Source: Thermogemmatispora sp042408965
GTDB taxonomy: Bacteria > Chloroflexota > Ktedonobacteria > Ktedonobacterales > Ktedonobacteraceae
Length of the DNA stretch: 64,000 nucleotides
Direction of reading: 5' to 3'
Assembly (NCBI GenBank): GCA_042408965.1
Contig: JBHOQN010000046.1
Coordinates: forward strand, 1-64,000
Position numbers and translations under genes: made by a program. Positions 16,377 through 24,856 of this stretch are shown here, piece by piece. The notes under the pieces are model-generated. The model was not told the DNA's origin and made no database searches. It saw only the letters and a list, made by a program, of their open reading frames with translations. The first letter of the stretch is position 1. Each line of letters starts with the position of its first letter.

Positions 16377-17006
16377 ATGGCACGTTATACCGGCCCTGTT
16401 TGCAAGCTGTGCAGACGTGAGGGGGTAAAACTGTTTCTGAAGGGCGACAAGTGCCTGACCAATTGTACGCTTGAGCGCCGCAACACTCGGCCCGGACAGC
16501 ATGGTAGCAGCCGCCAGCGCAAGGCCTCTGGCTATGCTGCTCAGCTGCGCGAGAAGCAGAAGATTCGCCGCACCTACGGGGTGCTGGAGCGCCAGTTCCG
16601 CCGCCACTACAATACGGCGGCGCGCCACTCGGGCCGCACGGGTGAGAACCTGCTGCAGATTCTGGAGATGCGCCTGGACAACCTGGTCTACCGGCTGGGC
16701 TTCGCCGATTCGCGCGCGCAGGCGCGCCAGCTTGTCTCCCACTGGCACTTTGCGGTGAATGGCCGCAAAACCGATATCCCGTCGTTCATCGCCAGGCCCA
16801 ATGACGTCATCAGCGTACGTGAGCGCAGCCGGAGCCTGGAGTACTTTAAGACGCGCAGCCTCTTGCTGGCGCAGAAGTCTGTGCCGGGCTGGCTGAGCCT
16901 GGACATCAATGCTATGAGCGGGCGGGTGCTGACCCTGCCCTCGCGCACTGATCTGGAGCTGCCTTTTGAAGAACAAATGGTGGTTGAATATTATCAGGTA
17001 CGTTGA
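16377..17006 (+). CDS. rpsD: 30S ribosomal protein S4, zinc form
   Basis: A 209-residue S4, normal length, that nucleates 16S assembly. The N-terminus has Cys at about 9, 12, 26 and 30 (CKLC, then CLTNC), a zinc site. The S4 RNA-binding domain covers RLDNLVYRLGFADSRAQARQ and LVSHWHFAVNGRKTDIPSF. The ATG follows GAGGAGGGATCAGATTAG. Confidence 0.97.
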   Translation: MARYTGPVCKLCRREGVKLFLKGDKCLTNCTLERRNTRPGQHGSSRQRKASGYAAQLREKQKIRRTYGVLERQFRRHYNTAARHSGRTGENLLQILEMRLDNLVYRLGFADSRAQARQLVSHWHFAVNGRKTDIPSFIARPNDVISVRERSRSLEYFKTRSLLLAQKSVPGWLSLDINAMSGRVLTLPSRTDLELPFEEQMVVEYYQVR

Positions 17007-17017
17007 CACTGTAGGCG

Positions 17018-18034
17018 GTGGTAGTACAAGAAAGGCAGGTTAGAACCTTGTTAGATATCACTCTGCCTTCTCGTATCAAGAATACGAAGACCCAGGGTAA
17101 CTACGCGAGCTTTGATATTGAGCCACTGGAGGCAGGGTACGGGGTGACGGTGGGCAATGCCCTGCGGCGCGTGCTCCTCTCATCCTTGCCGGGGGCCGCG
17201 GTGACATCGATCCGCATCGATGGCGTGCAGCACGAGTTTCAGGATATCCCGAATGTCATGGAGGACGTGACGGATATCGTTCTCAACATCAAGAAGCTCC
17301 GTCTGCGCTCCTTCTCGGACCACGCGGTTACCATGCACCTGAATGCCTCTGGCGAGCGCATCGTGACGGCGGCCGATATCTCGGCCCCGAGCACTGTAGA
17401 GATCGTCAACCCCGATCTCTACATCGCGACGCTCGACAATGAGAACGCCCGCCTGGATATGGAGATGGTCGTCGAGACAGGGCGCGGCTATGTGCCAGCG
17501 GACTCCAAGGAGGATCAGCCGATCGGTGTGATCCCTGTCGATGCCATCTACTCCCCGGTCGAGAAGGTCAATTATACCGTTGAGCATACGCGCGTCGGGC
17601 AGATGACAAACTATGAGAAGGTCATACTCGAAATCTGGACTGATGGGACCATCACGCCCGATGAGGCGCTGCGGCAGGGCGCCGATATCCTGGTGCGCCT
17701 CTTCTCGCAGCTCGCGAACTCTCCCACCGCTCTAGCCGCTGATCAGGAGAAGCCGCCGCTGAGCAGCCTGCCGATTCCTCAGAAGATCTATGATACGCCC
17801 ATTGAGGAACTCGATCTCTCGGTGCGCGCCTATAACTGCTTGAAGCGTAGTAATATCACGAAGGTGGGTCAGATCCTTTCGATGAATGAGGAAGATCTGC
17901 TCGGCGTGCGTAACTTTGGCGAGAAGAGCCTGCAAGAGTTGCGCGACCGCTTGATTGCGCGCAACTTCCTCCCGAATCCGCGCGCCAGCACGGTCGGAGC
18001 CGAGATGAACGGCGATCACGAAATGGAGGGTTAA
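17018..18034 (+). CDS. rpoA: RNA polymerase alpha subunit
   Basis: Alpha dimerises to nucleate RNA polymerase assembly. The N-terminal domain shows GYGVTVGNALRRVLLSSLPG, and the C-terminal domain (about residues 250-320) shows LDLSVRAYNCLKRSNITKVG with the helix-hairpin-helix VRNFGEKSLQELRDRL. The length is 338 from GTG at 17018. A TTG at 17048 preceded by AAGGCAGG gives the family start LLDITLPSRI, so the true start may be there. rplQ follows 1 bp after the stop. Confidence 0.95.
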   Translation: MVVQERQVRTLLDITLPSRIKNTKTQGNYASFDIEPLEAGYGVTVGNALRRVLLSSLPGAAVTSIRIDGVQHEFQDIPNVMEDVTDIVLNIKKLRLRSFSDHAVTMHLNASGERIVTAADISAPSTVEIVNPDLYIATLDNENARLDMEMVVETGRGYVPADSKEDQPIGVIPVDAIYSPVEKVNYTVEHTRVGQMTNYEKVILEIWTDGTITPDEALRQGADILVRLFSQLANSPTALAADQEKPPLSSLPIPQKIYDTPIEELDLSVRAYNCLKRSNITKVGQILSMNEEDLLGVRNFGEKSLQELRDRLIARNFLPNPRASTVGAEMNGDHEMEG

Positions 18035-18035
18035 G

Positions 18036-18662
18036 GTGAGGCATCGTATTGCCGGTAAAAAGTTGAGCATGCCGGAGCATCGCCGTCGCGCCGTGCGGCG
18101 GAGTCTGATGGCCGGCCTCATCCGTTATGATAGAGTCAGCACGACGGTGGCACGCGCACAGGCGATTCGCGGCGAGGTGGAGAAGCTGATCGATACGGCG
18201 GTGAAGGGGCGCGCCGCTGCTCGTCAGCACCTGGCGCGGGTGGTGGCCGATGAGGAGAAGGCCGCCCGGTTGCTGGAGTTTGCACGCCGCGGACGCTTCT
18301 CGCTGGATGACGTGGTGGCCACCAATGAGGAGCGTGCGGAGATGGGGATGCCCCCTCTGACAGAGAAGGGGCGCAAGTTTCTGCAGGCCAAGCTCAAGGA
18401 GCGCCGTGAGGAGTTGCTGCGCATTATCCCGAAGGAGGATGAGGCTGAGGAGGCTCTGCGCAGTGCCTACGAGGCGCTGGTCATTGAGCTGCGGGCCCGC
18501 CGCTATATCCTGAGCCACCTGCCCGATGAGCTGGTGGTGCGCAAGATCTTTGATGAGCTGGCGCCGCGCTATCTGGGCCGGCCCGGTGGCTATACGCGCA
18601 TCACGAAGCTCGGTCGGCGCAAGGGAGATGCCGCGGAGATCGCGCAGATCGCCCTGGTGTAG
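18036..18662 (+). CDS. rplQ: 50S ribosomal protein L17 with large insertion
   Basis: L17 lies near the tunnel exit. The N-terminal MRHRIAGKKLSMPEHRRRAV and RRSLMAGLIRYDRVSTTVAR, and the C-terminal GRPGGYTRITKLGRRKGDAA, are normal. Between about residues 62 and 152 lies a charged, helix-forming insertion of about 90 residues, raising the length to 208 from the usual 115-130. The GTG start at 18036 sits 1 bp after the rpoA stop, with the ribosome binding site inside rpoA (ATGGAGGGTTAAG). Confidence 0.94.
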   Translation: MRHRIAGKKLSMPEHRRRAVRRSLMAGLIRYDRVSTTVARAQAIRGEVEKLIDTAVKGRAAARQHLARVVADEEKAARLLEFARRGRFSLDDVVATNEERAEMGMPPLTEKGRKFLQAKLKERREELLRIIPKEDEAEEALRSAYEALVIELRARRYILSHLPDELVVRKIFDELAPRYLGRPGGYTRITKLGRRKGDAAEIAQIALV

Positions 18663-18770
18663 GAGAGGCCCGGCCGGCGCTCCCGGCGCTTCGCTCCCCT
18701 GCCCTCTCCCTGGCGCTCTGCCGTGACCCTACCGGCGGCCCGTCTGTTGTGCGGGCAAGGCTCTCGTCTT

Positions 18771-19613
18771 ATGAAGATTGCATGTGGCATTGAGTATGAT
18801 GGCAGCGACTACCGTGGCTTCCAGCGGCAGCCGGCCTCTCATGGCCCCACTGTCCAGGGGGTCCTCGAGGCGGCTATCGCCAGCGTTGCAGGTGAGCATG
18901 TGGTCGTCCATGGCGCTGGCCGCACCGATGCCGGGGTCCATGCTAGCGGGCAGGTCATCCATTTCCAGACGGCGGCCCGACATGCGCCCCTCGTCTGGAT
19001 GCGGGCGCTGAACGCGCTCCTCCCTCCGACGGTGGTGGTACGCTGGGCACGGGAGGTTCCGGAGCAGTTCCATGCCCGCTTCAGCGCCATCAGTCGCTCG
19101 TATCGCTACACCATCTGGAATGACTGTGCTCCGACGGCCCTGCTGGCCCGCTATAGCTACTATCGGCCGCGGCCGCTGAGGGTCGAGCTGATGGCGGAGG
19201 CGTGCAGGTATCTGCTGGGGACAAAGGACTTTGGAGCGTTTGGGCATAGCCCCGAAGACTCCTCTGAGCCTCGCCACGCCGGCACTGGTCCGCATCACTG
19301 TGTTCGGACGATGCTGGCGGCCTCCTGCGCGCGCCACGGTGCATGTATCTTCTGTGATTTCACGGCGAATGCCTTTCTGACTGGCATGGTGCGCAGAATC
19401 GTAGGAACTCTCTTGCTGGTCGGAGAGCAGCGCCTCAGCCTGGATGAGTTCGCCTCGATCGTCCAACGTGCGAACCGGGCGCATCCGGGTGTGGCGGCCC
19501 CTGCCTGTGGGCTCTGCCTGGTACGTGTTGATTATCCTGAAGAGCTTGGCCTGCCTACGGGGAGCGCCGCCGAGCTGCCTGGCTCTTCGCCGAAGATTGC
19601 CTTTGGAGATTGA
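18771..19613 (+). CDS. truA: tRNA pseudouridine(38-40) synthase TruA
   Basis: Makes pseudouridine at positions 38-40 of the tRNA anticodon arm. The catalytic Asp lies in GRTDAGVHASGQVIHF. Other family stretches are FHARFSAISRSYRY and FLTGMVRRIVGTLLLVG. The ATG at 18771 gives MKIACGIEYDGSDYRGFQRQ, the family start; the upstream in-frame extension is rejected. It has 280 residues. It lies 108 bp after rplQ and 3 bp before rplM, a common arrangement. Confidence 0.95.
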   Translation: MKIACGIEYDGSDYRGFQRQPASHGPTVQGVLEAAIASVAGEHVVVHGAGRTDAGVHASGQVIHFQTAARHAPLVWMRALNALLPPTVVVRWAREVPEQFHARFSAISRSYRYTIWNDCAPTALLARYSYYRPRPLRVELMAEACRYLLGTKDFGAFGHSPEDSSEPRHAGTGPHHCVRTMLAASCARHGACIFCDFTANAFLTGMVRRIVGTLLLVGEQRLSLDEFASIVQRANRAHPGVAAPACGLCLVRVDYPEELGLPTGSAAELPGSSPKIAFGD

Positions 19614-19616
19614 ACG

Positions 19617-20108
19617 ATGAGAAAGACCTATAGCGCCAGGGCCGCTGACCTGGACCCCAAGTGGTACGTCATCGATGCCGAGGGGCAGGTGCTGGGCAAC
19701 CTGGCGACCCAGATCGCAAGCATTTTGCGCGGCAAGCATAAACCGACGTTTACCCCACATCTGCCCTGCGGTGACTACGTCGTGGTGATCAATGCTGATA
19801 AGCTGGTGGTCGCACGCCGGCGCCTTGATCAGAAAATCTACTATCGGCATAGTCAGTATCCTGGCGGCTTGAAACAGGAGACTCTGCGTCAGGTGCTGGA
19901 AGGCCCACACCCTGAGCGTGCTCTGATCCACGCCGTGCGCGGCATGGTGATGCATAACCGCCTGGGCAACCAGTTGATGAAGCGCCTCAAGGTCTATGCG
20001 GGACCGAATCATCCGCATCATGCCCAGAAGCCGATTCCCTGGCGTGGGCCCCAGGCGCTGCTTGAGCCGTCCGCATCTGCGGAGCAGTCGGCGTCTGCAA
20101 CCAGGTAA
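19617..20108 (+). CDS. rplM: 50S ribosomal protein L13
   Basis: L13 is an early 23S assembly protein. RKTYSARAADLDPKWYVIDA, GDYVVVINADKLVVARRRLD and the AVRGMVMHNRLGNQLMKRLK segment are diagnostic. It has 163 residues, slightly longer than the usual 142-150, because of a Ser/Ala/Gln tail. It begins 3 bp after truA. Confidence 0.96.
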   Translation: MRKTYSARAADLDPKWYVIDAEGQVLGNLATQIASILRGKHKPTFTPHLPCGDYVVVINADKLVVARRRLDQKIYYRHSQYPGGLKQETLRQVLEGPHPERALIHAVRGMVMHNRLGNQLMKRLKVYAGPNHPHHAQKPIPWRGPQALLEPSASAEQSASATR

Positions 20109-20128
20109 GAGAGAAGAGGAGACGAACC

Positions 20129-20554
20129 TTGGCTGATAGCACGAAACCTGAGATGCCGAAAGGCGAATACTACTATGGCATGGGGCGGCGCAAGACGGCG
20201 GTGGCGCGTGTGCGCCTCTTCCCCAACGGCAGTGGCAATGTGACCGTTAACGGTCGTGAGGTGCGTCACTATTTTGGCAATCGTGATGCCCTGACCGCGA
20301 CCTTGCTGGCTCCCTTGCGCCTGCTGGAGCTGGCGAATTCCTACGACATCACGGTGCGGGTCATCGGCGGTGGGGTGAGCGGCCAGGCGGGTGCGATTCG
20401 CCATGCGGTGGCGCGTGCGCTGCTGCGTGTCAACCCTGACTGGAAAAATCCTCTGCGCAAGGCGGGCTTTCTTACTCGTGATCCGCGCATGAAGGAGCGT
20501 AAGAAACCTGGTCTGAAGCGCGCCCGCAAGGCTCCGCAGTACACAAAGCGTTAA
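20129..20554 (+). CDS. rpsI: 30S ribosomal protein S9
   Basis: S9 reaches the P-site tRNA with its C-terminal tail. YYGMGRRKTAVARVRLFPNG, GQAGAIRHAVARALLRVNPD and the tail KKPGLKRARKAPQYTKR are diagnostic. The start codon is TTG at 20129 after AGAGGAGACGAACC. It has 141 residues with a short N-terminal extension, and is the last gene of the ribosomal block, followed by a terminator-like stem. Confidence 0.95.
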   Translation: MADSTKPEMPKGEYYYGMGRRKTAVARVRLFPNGSGNVTVNGREVRHYFGNRDALTATLLAPLRLLELANSYDITVRVIGGGVSGQAGAIRHAVARALLRVNPDWKNPLRKAGFLTRDPRMKERKKPGLKRARKAPQYTKR

Positions 20555-20617
20555 GCTGACCCCGAATCACCTGCAGGGTCTGCTTGCTGGACGGACAGGA
20601 CCTGGCTGAAGAAAGGG

Positions 20618-20661
20618 GAGAGGTCGGAGCGGAGCGGTTTACCCGCTGGCTCCGACCTCTC
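20618..20661. terminator. Strong stem between rpsI and ilvE
   Basis: A 13-bp perfect stem pairs 20618-20630 (GAGAGGTCGGAGC) with 20649-20661 around an 18-nt loop. It lies between the convergent rpsI and ilvE genes and probably serves both strands. There is no clear T-run on either side. Confidence 0.6.
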
Positions 20662-20717
20662 TCTCTGGCTCTGGCTCTGGCTGGAAGCGCTCGAAGCAGC
20701 CTGTCCTGCCGACCTGT

Positions 20718-21683
20718 TTATTGCTGGGTGGCTGCAACACTGGTATAGACAGGGGTGCACCACTGAGAGCGGTACTCGGCGCGCTTGCCGCGTACGATGT
20801 CGAAGTAGAGGTTCTGCAGGGCTTTGCCGATGGGGCCGATCTGGCCGCTGCCCACGGGCCGGTGATCGATCTCGACGACGGGGGCGATCTGCGCGCCGGT
20901 GCCGCAGAGGAAGACCTCGTCGGCGCTGTAGAGTTCGGTGCGGTCGACGACGCGCTCGCGCGTGATGCGCCCCAGCTCGCGGCGCGCCAGCTCCATGACG
21001 GTATCGCGCGTGATGCCCAGCAGGATGTTTTCACTAGGGGCCGGTGTAACCAGCTCGCCGTTGATGACCAGAAAGATATTCTCGGCGCTCCCTTCGGAGA
21101 CGTGGCCTTCGTGGGTCAGCATGATGGCCTCGTCAAAGCCGTTCTGCAGAGCCTCGCTCTTGGCAAAGGCCGAGTTCACATAGGCGCCGCAGACTTTGGC
21201 CCGCGCCGGAATGGCGTTGTCGTCGATGCGCCGCCAGGTGGAGACGCAGCAGCGCAGGCCGCTGGTCGCAACATAGTCCCCGAATGGCTCGGAGGTGATC
21301 AGGAAGCTGTCGCTGATTCCGTGCAGGCGGACGCCGATGGTTTCGTCGCTCTTGTAGGCCACGGGACGGATGTAGACGTCCTGGCGCTGATTGTTGCGCC
21401 TCACCAGCTCAGTGGTGATCTCAATCAATTGCTCGACGCTATAGGGGAGCGTAATCTGCAGCGTTTTACAGGAGCGCAGGAGCCGCTCGTAGTGCTCGCG
21501 TGCGCGGAAGAGATAGAGCTGCTGATCCTGCTCGCTCCAGTAGCCGCGGATGCCCTCGAAGCAGCCCGTGCCGTAGGCGAAGCCGTGGGTGCGTACAGGG
21601 ATCAACCCGCGCTCAGCGGAGACGAACTCGCCATTCATGAACAGTGCTGTTGCATCCATTCTTTGTGCAGCGGACAGCTCCAT
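20718..21683 (-). CDS. ilvE: Branched-chain amino acid aminotransferase
   Basis: A class IV PLP aminotransferase that exchanges amino groups between Leu, Ile or Val and 2-oxoglutarate. Family segments are GLIPVRTHGFAYGTGCFEGI, the PLP-lysine region ARAKVCGAYVNSAFAKSEAL, and HVSEGSAENIFLV. It has 321 residues, near the usual 300-310. A start one position after MELSAAQR (MDATALF) is possible. It follows arginase by 68 bp on the same strand, so the two may be co-transcribed in amino acid turnover. Confidence 0.93.
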   Translation of the reverse strand: MELSAAQRMDATALFMNGEFVSAERGLIPVRTHGFAYGTGCFEGIRGYWSEQDQQLYLFRAREHYERLLRSCKTLQITLPYSVEQLIEITTELVRRNNQRQDVYIRPVAYKSDETIGVRLHGISDSFLITSEPFGDYVATSGLRCCVSTWRRIDDNAIPARAKVCGAYVNSAFAKSEALQNGFDEAIMLTHEGHVSEGSAENIFLVINGELVTPAPSENILLGITRDTVMELARRELGRITRERVVDRTELYSADEVFLCGTGAQIAPVVEIDHRPVGSGQIGPIGKALQNLYFDIVRGKRAEYRSQWCTPVYTSVAATQQ

Positions 21684-21751
21684 TGCTGCCCGCCTTACCT
21701 CCTTCTCATGCTAGATTGACAGCCAGTATGCTTGCCTGCTTTGTTTATATG

Positions 21752-22645
21752 CTAGAGAATCTTCTTCCCCAGGGCGGAGAGCACCAGACCCACGGCCAGC
21801 GCGGCAGTGGCGTTCTCGCGGTCCAGAATGGGGTTGACTTCCACGACGTCCATCGAGCAGAGGCGGCCAGAGGAAGCGATCAGCTCCATAGAGAGATGGG
21901 CCTCGCGATAGCTCAGGCCGCCGCGCACGGGGGTGCCGACGCCGGGCGCCTCGCTGGGATCGAGTGCGTCCAGATCGAGGCTCAGGTGGATGCGTCGACC
22001 GTTGCGGCTCACGGCGGCAATGGCCTCCTCCATCACGGAAGAGATGCCACGGCGATCGATATCGGTCATGGTGAAGACGTGTACGTGACGGGCGCGCAGC
22101 AGCTCGCGCTCACCGGGGTCCAGGTCGCGTACACCGACGATGGCGATGCTCTGCGGCTCGATTTTGGGGGTCCGCCCGCCGACACCGGTCAGGCGTGGAT
22201 GGCCAATGCCAGCCAGCGCTGCCAGCACCATGCCGTGGATGTTGCCGGAGGGCGTGGTCTCATCGGTGTTGAAATCACCGTGGGCGTCGATCCAGAGCAC
22301 GCCGAGGTCATGGTAGAACGCGGAAACGCCAGTAATCGAGCCGAGGGCGATGCTGTGATCCCCGCCCAGGATCAGCGGGAAGTCACCCGCCTCAAGGGTG
22401 CGGGTCACGGCCGCCGCCAGCTCCTCAGCCACCTGGACGATCTGTTCAAGGTACTTGGTATGGGGATTGCCTACCGGCTGACTTTCGGGAAGAGGAACCT
22501 GCAGGTTGCCGCTATCGTTGACGCTGTAGCCCAGAGAGCGTAGCTGATCGTGCAAACCTGCATAACGAATGGCGCTCGCTCCGATATCGACCCCGCGCCG
22601 ATCTGCCCCTAGATCCATTGGCACGCCAATCACACGAATACGCAT
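21752..22645 (-). CDS. rocF: Arginase
   Basis: A Mn-dependent ureohydrolase that splits arginine to ornithine and urea. The metal motifs GGDHSIALG, WIDAHGDFNT and SLDLDALDPSEAPGVGTP are all intact, and SGNIHGM fits the arginase branch rather than agmatinase. It has 297 residues, normal length. The start follows AACAGGAGGGGACACT, and a strong promoter lies directly upstream. Confidence 0.94.
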   Translation of the reverse strand: MRIRVIGVPMDLGADRRGVDIGASAIRYAGLHDQLRSLGYSVNDSGNLQVPLPESQPVGNPHTKYLEQIVQVAEELAAAVTRTLEAGDFPLILGGDHSIALGSITGVSAFYHDLGVLWIDAHGDFNTDETTPSGNIHGMVLAALAGIGHPRLTGVGGRTPKIEPQSIAIVGVRDLDPGERELLRARHVHVFTMTDIDRRGISSVMEEAIAAVSRNGRRIHLSLDLDALDPSEAPGVGTPVRGGLSYREAHLSMELIASSGRLCSMDVVEVNPILDRENATAALAVGLVLSALGKKIL

Positions 22646-22692
22646 AGTGTCCCCTCCTGTTCGCCGTTGAACAGTGTGATCTTTTCCCCTTC

Positions 22693-22721
22693 ATTATAGA
22701 CCCCTCCTCCAGACTTGTCCA
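22693..22721 (-). promoter_or_regulatory. Promoter of rocF (-ilvE)
   Basis: Read on the minus strand: TGGACA (-35, complement of 22716-22721), a 17-bp spacer and a perfect TATAAT (-10, complement of 22693-22698). It lies about 50 bp upstream of the arginase start. Confidence 0.8.
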
Positions 22722-22818
22722 TCAGCCAATCCCGCCGATGGAGGAGCTGTACGGCAGCCATTTGAGGGGGCGCTGCCTGCACTGGGCAGCTCGCTCGCTC
22801 CCCTGGTCTGGTCTGGGC

Positions 22819-22848
22819 TTGCTCAGAAGAGAAGTGACGCGATACAAT
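22819..22848 (+). promoter_or_regulatory. Promoter of the solute-binding protein gene
   Basis: TTGCTC at 22819-22824, an 18-bp spacer and TACAAT at 22843-22848. Transcription would start near 22855, which supports a start codon at 22912 or 22924 and argues against the longer frame beginning at 22738. Confidence 0.6.
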
Positions 22849-22923
22849 GGAAGACAATCCTTGTGGGTAAGCCCGCTGCTGTCGTTGTTGCTCCACGCCT
22901 GGTCCCGGAAAGTGAGGTCGCTC

Positions 22924-24582
22924 GTGCGTAGTCTGCAGCGCTTTTCTGACATCCGTGCCCATCGACCGCTGCCCTCGGCCCTGGCCCTGGGCGCCTGCTC
23001 GCTCCTGCTTGTCCTGCTGGCGGCCTGTGGTGGCGCTGCCTCGACCCCCAGTGGTCGGCAGCCTCTGCCTGCGGCGCAGCAGGTGCTGGTCTTTCCGAAT
23101 GTTGGTACACAGGACATCAGCACGCTTGATCCGGCTCAGGGGCCGGATGCCAACTCTGCTCTGGCAGTCGGGATGATCTACAGTGGCCTGGTGCGCAGTG
23201 CCAGCGACCTGACGGTGGTGCCCGATCAGGCGACCTGGACGATCTCTCCTGACAACCGTGTCTATACCTTTCATCTGAAGAACGGTCTGGCCTTCTCCGA
23301 TGGGACGCCCGTGACGGCGCAGACCTACGTCTACACGTTGACGCGCCAGCTCCTGCCAGCTGTGAAGTCGCCGATTGCCTCATTCTTCGAGGGTTTCATC
23401 GCCGGAGCTGCGGATGTGGCTGCTGGCAAAACCACCACCCTCCAGGGTGTGCGGGCCCTCGACGATCACACGCTGCAGATCACGCTGACGCAGCCCACAC
23501 CGTTCTTTCTGGAAGTGCTGACCAATGCACTCTTCGATCCCCTGAACGCGGCCGTTATTCAGCGCTCTGGTCAGGCAGCCTGGGCCAATCAGGTGGCTGG
23601 CAGTCCTGTGGGAACCGGTCCCTTTATGGTCAAGGAGTGGGATCACAATGTCAAGATGATCCTGGTGCCCAATCCCCACTACTACGGTCCTCGACCGCGG
23701 CTGAGCGAGGTCGAGATGCTCTTTGTGAACGATCCCGCGACGGCCTTCAAGGCCTATGAGGCCCATCAGTACAGCTTTATCTGGAACATTCCGCCCACTT
23801 ATCTGGCTCAGGCGCGCCAGCGCGCCGGCTTCACGCAGCGCCCCCTGTTGCAGAGCGACCTCCTCTTCTTCTACACAAAGAAGGCGCCCTTCAATCAGAC
23901 AGCCGTGCGTCAGGCCTTCGCCTATGCCATCGACAAGAAGACCCTGGCCCACGCGATCTTCAAAGACGCCGTAGTGCCGGCCAGCACGATCATTCCGCCG
24001 GGTATGCCGGGCTACCAGCCTGACTATGCCGGCCTGCCCTACGACCGCGCGAAGGCCAGGAGCCTGCTGCGGTCGGTCTATCCTGATGTGAGCAAAGTGC
24101 CAGCCATCACCTTTACCTATCCATCCTCGCAGGTGTCAGTGAGCGAGGCGGCTGCGCTGCAGCAGATGTGGCAGAGCGCCCTGGGCATCCAGGTCAAGCT
24201 GCAGAACATGGACCTGACCTCGTACAACGATGAGCTATCGAAGCATGCGGTGCAGATGGGTTTTATCCAGTGGACCGCCGACTTCCCCGATCCCTACGAC
24301 TGGCTGACGCTCAATCTGACCTCCGGCTCGCCCAATAACAATGGCGAGTGGAGCAATCCGCAGTTCGATCAGTTAGTGGCTCAGGCCGAGAAAGAGAGCG
24401 GCGACGCCCGCATCAGGACCTACAACCGCGCCGAGCAGATTGCCATCGAAGATGTTGGCTGGCTGCCGCTCGATCACGAGACGCTGGCGGCGCTGATTCC
24501 TGCTCAGGTACACGGCGTCTCCCTCAATGGAGAGGGCCTCTACTTCGGCGACTGGTCGCAGGTCTATCTGCTGCCGAGCTGA
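22924..24582 (+). CDS. Family-5 (OppA/DppA-type) solute-binding lipoprotein
   Basis: The extracytoplasmic binding component of a peptide or oligopeptide-type ABC importer. The GTG at 22924 follows GTGAGG and leads directly into a lipoprotein signal, LGACSLLLVLLAACGG, with the lipobox Cys near residue 39. The rest matches SBP family 5: DISTLDPAQGPDANS, TFHLKNGLAFSDGTPVTAQ, VGTGPFMVKEW, and a C-terminal QWTADFPDPYDWLTLNL segment. It has 552 residues, normal. No permease or ATPase genes lie nearby, so the partner transporter is elsewhere; the substrate is unknown. Confidence 0.9.
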   Translation: MRSLQRFSDIRAHRPLPSALALGACSLLLVLLAACGGAASTPSGRQPLPAAQQVLVFPNVGTQDISTLDPAQGPDANSALAVGMIYSGLVRSASDLTVVPDQATWTISPDNRVYTFHLKNGLAFSDGTPVTAQTYVYTLTRQLLPAVKSPIASFFEGFIAGAADVAAGKTTTLQGVRALDDHTLQITLTQPTPFFLEVLTNALFDPLNAAVIQRSGQAAWANQVAGSPVGTGPFMVKEWDHNVKMILVPNPHYYGPRPRLSEVEMLFVNDPATAFKAYEAHQYSFIWNIPPTYLAQARQRAGFTQRPLLQSDLLFFYTKKAPFNQTAVRQAFAYAIDKKTLAHAIFKDAVVPASTIIPPGMPGYQPDYAGLPYDRAKARSLLRSVYPDVSKVPAITFTYPSSQVSVSEAAALQQMWQSALGIQVKLQNMDLTSYNDELSKHAVQMGFIQWTADFPDPYDWLTLNLTSGSPNNNGEWSNPQFDQLVAQAEKESGDARIRTYNRAEQIAIEDVGWLPLDHETLAALIPAQVHGVSLNGEGLYFGDWSQVYLLPS

Positions 24583-24609
24583 GTACCGCAGCAGCCCGGC
24601 GGCTCCCGC

Positions 24610-24638
24610 TTGAAGAGCAAGGCCGTGAGTGGTATAAT
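24610..24638 (+). promoter_or_regulatory. Promoter upstream of the glutamate dehydrogenase gene
   Basis: TTGAAG at 24610-24615, a 17-bp spacer and a perfect TATAAT at 24633-24638. Transcription would start near 24645, giving a leader of about 210 nt before the gene at 24857. Confidence 0.75.
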
Positions 24639-24648
24639 GAGCATATAG

Positions 24649-24711
24649 ATCGGCTTGAGGATATGCAAAGGATGAGTCGATAACCAGTGGCCCGCCAGGA
24701 AGGCGGGCTTT
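24649..24711 (+). promoter_or_regulatory. Structured leader with terminator-like hairpin before gdhA
   Basis: ATCGGC at 24649-24654 can pair with GTCGAT at 24676-24681 (one G-U), and a second, perfect stem pairs GCCCGCC at 24690-24696 with GGCGGGC at 24702-24708, followed by TTT. A competing pairing joins GCATAT (24641-24646) and ATATGC (24661-24666). This looks like an attenuator or a short terminated RNA. I cannot assign it to a known riboswitch class. Confidence 0.5.
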
Positions 24712-24856
24712 GCTATGCGCCTGTAGCCGCTACCGCCGGGGACCTCTGCTTTTTCCCGCAGACGGGTAGCGGGAAGCGCTGTGGCTTCCTTCGCTTATGC
24801 ATTGTGGCATACCTGGCCTGTGCTGGCCTGGCCTTATCTCAGGAGGTTCTTAGAAT

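Noticed and set aside
20721..21719. Long open frame (332 codons) on the plus strand
   Set aside because: It is the antisense of the branched-chain aminotransferase gene, whose protein has clear family motifs; high GC content keeps the opposite frame open.
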